Below, piece after piece: positions 33,620 through 37,969 of a stretch of 37,969 nucleotides of DNA. Made by a program: the position numbers and the translations under genes. The stretch's first letter is position 1. Each line of letters starts with the position of its first letter. This DNA comes from Gordonia rhizosphera NBRC 16068 (GTDB taxonomy: Bacteria; Actinomycetota; Actinomycetes; Mycobacteriales; Mycobacteriaceae), in NCBI RefSeq assembly GCF_000298195.1, contig NZ_BAHC01000130.1, positions 1-37,969 on the forward strand, given 5' to 3'. Under the pieces are notes generated by a model. The model ran no database searches. It saw only the letters and a list, made by a program, of their open reading frames with translations, and had not been told where the DNA came from.

Positions 33620-34993
33620 ATGATGACCAAGACACACCACGACAATCCTGCATCGGGTTCCGGCCGCCAGGTGTCGCTGAACACAGCGGAGATGCGCCGG
33701 ATCCTCGGGTCGAGTTTCATCGGCTCGGCGATCGAGTTCTATGACTTCATCCTGTACGCGACCGCGTCGTCGATCGTGTTCCCCAAACTGTTCTTCACCG
33801 ATCTCGGGCCCGGCCTGGGCTTGGTCGCGGCGTTCGCGACCCTGGCCGCGGGATACTTCGCCCGGCCGCTCGGCGGCGTCATCTTCGGTCACTTCGGTGA
33901 CCGGTACGGACGTAAGAAGGCGCTGGTGGTCTCCATGCTGGTCATGGGCGGCGTCACGGTGGCCATCGGCCTGATGCCCGCGACTGCGAAGATCGGGATC
34001 ATCGCACCCGTGGCGCTGTTGATCCTGCGGATTCTGCAGGGGATCGCGGTCGGTGGTGAATGGGGTGGTGCCGCACTCATGGCGGTCGAGCACGCGCCCA
34101 AGAACCGGCGGGGCTTCGCTGCGGCGTTCGCGAACGCCGGCGGACCGGCCGGGGCCGTGCTCGCCACGCTCGTGCTGTCGCTGATGACCGTGCTCACCGG
34201 ATCTCAGTTTGCCGTGTGGGGCTGGCGGATTCCGTTCGTCCTGTCTGCCCTGCTCATCGTGGTCGGCCTCGTGGTCCGCCTCAAGGTGTCCGAGACACCG
34301 GCGTTCCAGGCGCTGCAGAAGGCCAGCGATGAGCGACGTATGCCGATCGTGGATGTTCTGCGCAACCACCGCGGTGCGGTGATGGCCGCGTTGCTGGTGA
34401 CCATCAGCGTCTACACGACGCAGGCCATCGTCACGGTGTGGGGTGTTGCGATGGCGGTCGAGGCCGGCGAGGACAAGACGGCCATCCTGAACTGGAAAGC
34501 CACTGCCGCGGTGGTGACAGTGATTGTCACGTTCGCATCGGCGCGGGTCAGTGACCGTGTGGGACAACGTCGGGCGCTGGTCTTCGGGTGTTCGGTGGCC
34601 GCCGTGTCGGCGATCCCGCTGACGTTCATGATCGGTAGCGGCAGCCTGGGCCACTATGCCGTGGCGATCATGCTGGGCAACGGTGTGGTGCAGGGCCTGA
34701 TCTACGGGCCCATCGCGGCATACGTCACCTCGCTCTTCCCGGCCGACGTCCGATACACCGGTGCCTCGATCGGATACCAGGGCGCAGCTGCGCTGGGCGC
34801 CGGTGTCACCCCGGTGGTCGCCTCGGCTCTGGTCCTGCTGCCCGGCGGTCTGTTGTGGGTCGGTACGGCCTGGGCCGCAATGGCAGTGGTCAGTGCGACC
34901 GTTGCCGCCCGCTATCGCCGGCACACCGTCGAGGAGGCCGCGCCGGTAACCGAGTTATCCGCCGCATCCACCGCGATCGCGGCGACGCGATGA
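33620..34993 (+). CDS. MFS transporter, metabolite:H+ symporter (MHS) type
   Basis: A 457-residue twelve-helix transporter. It has the MHS opening GSAIEFYDFILYATASSIVF, the loop 2-3 signature FGHFGDRYGRKKALV and the VGGEWGGAALMAVEHAP segment. MHS members import organic acids such as shikimate, citrate, alpha-ketoglutarate or aromatic acids with protons. GAAGGAAAC precedes two consecutive ATG codons. It follows the MBL hydrolase gene after eight bases and overlaps the next gene by four, so uptake and hydrolysis of one compound under LysR control is likely. Confidence 0.92.
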   Translation: MMTKTHHDNPASGSGRQVSLNTAEMRRILGSSFIGSAIEFYDFILYATASSIVFPKLFFTDLGPGLGLVAAFATLAAGYFARPLGGVIFGHFGDRYGRKKALVVSMLVMGGVTVAIGLMPATAKIGIIAPVALLILRILQGIAVGGEWGGAALMAVEHAPKNRRGFAAAFANAGGPAGAVLATLVLSLMTVLTGSQFAVWGWRIPFVLSALLIVVGLVVRLKVSETPAFQALQKASDERRMPIVDVLRNHRGAVMAALLVTISVYTTQAIVTVWGVAMAVEAGEDKTAILNWKATAAVVTVIVTFASARVSDRVGQRRALVFGCSVAAVSAIPLTFMIGSGSLGHYAVAIMLGNGVVQGLIYGPIAAYVTSLFPADVRYTGASIGYQGAAALGAGVTPVVASALVLLPGGLLWVGTAWAAMAVVSATVAARYRRHTVEEAAPVTELSAASTAIAATR

Positions 34994-35442
34994 GCATCGA
35001 CGCGATGCCAGAGCAGCCGACCCCGTCCGCTGTCGCCGACCTCACGGCGACAGCGGACGGGGGCTCTCCGGCGGAAGACGCGCGGGGCGACCTGGCCCGG
35101 CGCGTCTTTCCGGGCGGAAGCGACCCGGATCCGCGGTTCACACTCGCCAACGAACGAACGTTTCTCGCCTGGATCCGCACGGCACTGGCGTTCGTCGCGG
35201 CAGGCGTCGCGCTCGAGGCGTTCGCGCTGGGTGGCCTCTCTCCGGCCACCCGGAAGGCGGTAGCGGTCGTGCTGATCGTCACCGGTATGCTCGCTGCCGC
35301 CGGCGCGGGGTGGCATTGGTGGCGTGCAGAAACCGCAATGCGACGAGGAAGGCCGCTTCCGCTCCCGGCGATCGTGCCACTGATCGCGATTGCGGCGACG
35401 GCAGGAGCGGCCGTCGCGACCATCCTGGTTCTCACCGCATGA
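34990..35442 (+). CDS. DUF202/YidH family membrane protein
   Basis: A 150-residue membrane protein. After a polar lead of about 50 residues comes the DUF202 signature FTLANERTFLAWIRTALAF, then three hydrophobic helices in all. Family members (YidH, YidG) are small inner-membrane proteins of unknown function. The ATG overlaps the MFS stop (ATGA), and a second DUF202-type gene overlaps its own end, making a tandem pair like yidH-yidG in E. coli. A link to the transporter is suggested by coupling only. Confidence 0.87.
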   Translation: MSIDAMPEQPTPSAVADLTATADGGSPAEDARGDLARRVFPGGSDPDPRFTLANERTFLAWIRTALAFVAAGVALEAFALGGLSPATRKAVAVVLIVTGMLAAAGAGWHWWRAETAMRRGRPLPLPAIVPLIAIAATAGAAVATILVLTA

Positions 35443-35798
35443 TCTGGAGTACCCGGTCCGACGTCCGGACCCCGCCGTCGCCGACCGATCCGGGTCTCCA
35501 GCCCGAGCGAACCGTGTTGGCGGCGGTCCGGACCGCACTGTCGTTCACCGTGATCGCGCTGCTGGGCGTGCGGATGGCGGGATCACTCGGCGGCGCGCTG
35601 TTGCCAGTGGTCGCGGTCGGCGCCGCGGTGGTGATCGTCGTCGTCGGTCGCCTCGGCGGTGACCTTCGCGGATTCGCCGACAGCTTGACGGCCGCCCGGG
35701 GTACCGATCTCGGTCGGGCCGTCTCGCGGGTCGCGGTGTTCGTCGCGGCCACCACCGTGACGGGCGCGACTGCCGTGGTGGCCGTCGTCATGGCCTGA
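35439..35798 (+). CDS. Second DUF202-type membrane protein
   Basis: A 119-residue protein with three hydrophobic helices. The segment LQPERTVLAAVRTALSFTVI is a shorter version of the DUF202 signature (ERT-x-LA-x-x-RTAL). It probably forms a heteromer with the DUF202 protein encoded just before; the two genes overlap by ATGA. The last gene of the LysR-linked run, it is followed by a 85-base gap with the operator of a TetR gene. Confidence 0.82.
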   Translation: MIWSTRSDVRTPPSPTDPGLQPERTVLAAVRTALSFTVIALLGVRMAGSLGGALLPVVAVGAAVVIVVVGRLGGDLRGFADSLTAARGTDLGRAVSRVAVFVAATTVTGATAVVAVVMA

Positions 35799-35817
35799 CC
35801 CACACGATGGTGGTCAA

Positions 35818-35833
35818 CTTACCAAACGGTAAG
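35818..35833. promoter_or_regulatory. TetR operator overlapping -10 box
   Basis: CTTACC-AAAC-GGTAAG is a perfect inverted repeat with 6-base arms, 50 bases before the tetR-type ATG at 35884. Its right arm runs into TAAGAT (35830-35835), a TANNNT -10 box on the plus strand. A repressor bound here would stop its own transcription. Confidence 0.6.
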
Positions 35834-35883
35834 ATGGTCCGAGCCACACGAGCGTGATGTGGCCCAGTGGTAGAGGAGTGACG

Positions 35884-36498
35884 ATGGCCGGAGGGACCAA
35901 GCGGTTGCCCCGCGCGGTGCGGGAGCAACAGATGCTGGACGCTGCGGTCAAGGTCTTCTCGGAGAATGGCTTCCGCGAGGCATCCATGGATGCGATCGCC
36001 GCCGAGGCGGCCATCAGCAAGCCGATGCTCTACCTCTACTACGGCTCCAAGGACGAGTTGTTCAGCGCCTGCATCTCGCGCGAATACGCTCGCTTCATCG
36101 AGACCATGAGTGTCGGCTTCGATCCATCGCTGCGTCAGCGTGACCAGGCCCGCACCGTCGTGATGGAGTTCCTGCGGTATGTCGACGAGCACCGTCAGTC
36201 CTGGAAGCTGCTCTACCGTGTCGCGATCGGGTCTGCGGCCTTCGTGCATTTCGTCTCCGACAGCCGTCGGCAGGTCACCGAGATGGTCACCGAATTGATC
36301 CGGGCCGGCACCACCGTCGAGGGTGCCCGTGACATCGACTTCGAACTCACCGCCGTGGCCCTGGTCGGCGCCGGGGAGGCCGTCGCCGACCGCATCACCG
36401 AGGGCGACGTGGACCTCGAGACCGCGACCGATCTCCTCGTCGGCATCGTCTGGCGGGGACTGAAGGGTGTGGGCACGGCGGACTTGCCGGTGGACTGA
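35884..36498 (+). CDS. TetR/AcrR family transcriptional regulator
   Basis: A 204-residue TetR repressor. The DNA-binding helix-turn-helix is MDAIAAEAAISKPMLYLYYG at about residues 36-55, followed by the usual SKDELF. The rest is a helical ligand domain. The start is the ATG at 35884 with GAGGAG seven or so bases ahead; the frame is open to 35854 but without such a site. It is likely autoregulated through the inverted repeat at 35818. Its other targets are not clear: the DUF202/MFS genes lie upstream on the same strand and a restriction-like gene downstream. Confidence 0.92.
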   Translation: MAGGTKRLPRAVREQQMLDAAVKVFSENGFREASMDAIAAEAAISKPMLYLYYGSKDELFSACISREYARFIETMSVGFDPSLRQRDQARTVVMEFLRYVDEHRQSWKLLYRVAIGSAAFVHFVSDSRRQVTEMVTELIRAGTTVEGARDIDFELTAVALVGAGEAVADRITEGDVDLETATDLLVGIVWRGLKGVGTADLPVD

Positions 36499-36514
36499 GC
36501 GTTCCGCGGAACGC
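36499..36514. terminator. 16-bp perfect palindrome after tetR, possible terminator
   Basis: GCGTTCCGCGGAACGC begins directly after the tetR stop codon. As RNA it can fold into a six-pair GC-rich stem with a four-base loop. No T-run follows, which is common for actinobacterial terminators, but a protein-binding site is equally possible. Confidence 0.35.
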
Positions 36515-36629
36515 GACTGGCCCGCTCTGTCGGCAGCCTCCGCTATACAGTTCTGTTCGGGTTCGACGACAACTGTTTGGAGTGCAACCAGTGATCAGCA
36601 GTTCATCCAGACAATGCGGGAGGTGAGCT

Positions 36630-37969
36630 GTGACCCAACCGGGGCCGACGTTCCCCACCAAGTTCGAGCTGACCCGCCCGCTCCTCGATCTGATGACAGA
36701 CGATCAGATCTGGGCGCGTTCAGATCTACGAGAGGTCATGGCTGATGTGCTGCAATTGACCCCTCAGCAACGGGCCGAGACCGTGAAGTCGGGGAGTACT
36801 CGGCTCGACGTGCGCGTGAGTTGGGCGCTTTACTACCTCAATCGGACAGGTGCCGTCGAGCCCGCAGGCACCGGTCGGACGAAGATCACCGCCTACGGGC
36901 ATCAGTTGCTGGTCGAGCACCCGGACCAATTGAGCCAGGCTGATTTGGAAGCATCCGCACAGTACCTCGACGACACGGCCTCTTCGAGCGGTGAGGATTC
37001 GGAGAAGCTGCCTGTGTGCTGGTTCGTCGGTGCCGTGTTCAGTGACCGGCCCGGTGCCGAGGTATTCGACCACACCGAACTGTTCAGAGCCGAAGGCCGT
37101 TGGCAGGCGGGGCGTCCGCACAGGTACTCCGACCAGATCTTGGCGATGAAGCCGGGCGATCGCATTGCGATCAAGGCAGCCTTCACCCGAAAGCACGACC
37201 TACCGTTCGACATCAACGGCAAGACTGCGTCGGTGATGTCCATCAAGGCGACCGGCACCGTCACGCGCAACTTCGGCGACGGTGATGGCGTCGAGGTCGA
37301 GTGGAATCCGGAGGAGCTCCTGCCAGAAGAGGATTGGTACTTCTGGACCAGCCGAAGCACAGTGTGGAAAGTCCGGCCAAGCACGTGGAAATCCAGGGCG
37401 CTCATCGCGTTCGCTTTCGACGGTGCCGACCAGGACTACGGGCGCTTCCTGACAGAGCCCTACTGGCAGAAGAAGTACGGCATCGACGCAAAGGTGTCGC
37501 ATAGTGCCTTCGACTCGACGAGGCTCGATGAAGAGGTTCCTGACGAGCCCATCTATACCGTCGACGACATCGTGGGCGATGGCTGCTTTATGTCGGCGGC
37601 TGAGTTGGCGGGCCACATCGGCGCCCTGAGGCGCAAGAAGAATCTCATCCTCCAGGGGCCGCCAGGCACTGGAAAGACCTGGCTTGCCAAGCGCCTGGCC
37701 TACGCGGTGATCGAACGCAAGGATCGGAAACTGATCCACGCGCTGCAGTTCCATCCAACGGTTTCCTACGAGGACTTCGTTCGCGGCTGGCGTCCCAGTG
37801 GGGACGGCAAGCTCACTCTCACCGACGGCGTCTTCCTCGATGTCATCGATGCGGCGGTCAACGAACCAGACAATAACCACGTGCTCGTCATCGAGGAGAT
37901 CAATCGCGCCAATCTGGCTCAGGTCATGGGTGAACTTCTGACCCTCTTGGAGTCGGACAAGCGCGATCC
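36630..37969 (+). CDS. McrB-like AAA+ restriction protein with Mrr-N and EVE-like domains (partial)
   Basis: The gene runs off the window end; 446 residues are visible. The start is the GTG at 36630 with GGGAGGTGAG ahead of it. Residues 5-105 form an Mrr N-terminal-like winged helix (ELTRPLLDLM, RVSWALYYLNRTGAVEP, ITAYGHQLL). Residues 130-250 resemble an EVE/PUA-type module (CWFVGAVFSD, MKPGDRIAIKAAFTRK, EDWYFWTSRSTVWKV), a fold that can read modified bases. An McrB-type AAA+ domain follows with Walker A GPPGTGKT at 343-350, FHPTVSYEDFVRGWRP, and Walker B/sensor VLVIEEINRAN near 418-428. It probably recognises modified foreign DNA; a nuclease partner of the McrC type would be expected just beyond. 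Confidence 0.88.
   Translation, partial: MTQPGPTFPTKFELTRPLLDLMTDDQIWARSDLREVMADVLQLTPQQRAETVKSGSTRLDVRVSWALYYLNRTGAVEPAGTGRTKITAYGHQLLVEHPDQLSQADLEASAQYLDDTASSSGEDSEKLPVCWFVGAVFSDRPGAEVFDHTELFRAEGRWQAGRPHRYSDQILAMKPGDRIAIKAAFTRKHDLPFDINGKTASVMSIKATGTVTRNFGDGDGVEVEWNPEELLPEEDWYFWTSRSTVWKVRPSTWKSRALIAFAFDGADQDYGRFLTEPYWQKKYGIDAKVSHSAFDSTRLDEEVPDEPIYTVDDIVGDGCFMSAAELAGHIGALRRKKNLILQGPPGTGKTWLAKRLAYAVIERKDRKLIHALQFHPTVSYEDFVRGWRPSGDGKLTLTDGVFLDVIDAAVNEPDNNHVLVIEEINRANLAQVMGELLTLLESDKRD

Overview
The window is high-GC DNA from a mycolic-acid actinobacterium. The best indication is an arabinogalactan/lipoarabinomannan locus in the order known from Mycobacterium tuberculosis Rv0224c to Rv0236A: methyltransferase, glycosyltransferase, membrane protein, DUF3068 protein, acyltransferase, AftD and a small DUF2613-like protein. 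A Gordonia-, Williamsia- or Rhodococcus-like member of the Mycobacteriales fits, but I cannot fix the genus. No tRNA, rRNA, insertion sequence or CRISPR array was seen, and no gene-free stretch exceeds 300 bases.

Bases 1-3202 hold the end of an FtsX-type ABC permease, a Pro/Thr-rich membrane-anchored protein, and a TetR regulator coupled to a methyltransferase. Bases 3434-15315 form the cell-envelope region. It holds a GT4 glycosyltransferase, a large GT-C-like membrane protein, a CitE-like CoA ester lyase, a polysaccharide flippase, a DUF3068 protein, an OafA-type acyltransferase, the giant arabinofuranosyltransferase AftD and a small membrane protein. Three pairs of convergent genes here overlap at their 3' ends.

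Bases 15476-29684 are one long plus-strand hydrogenase cluster, mostly with ATGA or tighter overlaps. Its order is hypA, hypB, small subunit, large subunit, a NifU/Rieske-like fusion, DUF5947, a DUF6084-like protein, a 444-residue protein of unknown function, a 39-residue membrane peptide, maturation protease, hypC, hypF, a second hypC, hypD, hypE and a DUF6390-like protein. The subunits have the signatures of the group 1h (actinobacterial high-affinity, O2-tolerant) [NiFe]-hydrogenase, which is known to oxidise atmospheric H2 during starvation. Every core Hyp protein (A-F) and the endopeptidase are present, so the cluster looks self-sufficient for maturation. The route of electrons out of the enzyme is not obvious; the NifU/Rieske-like protein and the unknown accessory proteins are the best local candidates.

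Bases 29685-36498 hold a universal stress protein, an LpqI-like GH3 lipoprotein, and a LysR regulator divergent from a metallo-beta-lactamase-fold hydrolase. The hydrolase is followed by an MHS-type transporter, two DUF202 membrane proteins and a TetR regulator with a clear candidate operator. The window ends inside a gene for an McrB-like AAA+ protein with an Mrr-type winged-helix and an EVE/PUA-like domain in front, probably a modification-dependent defence system that continues past the edge.
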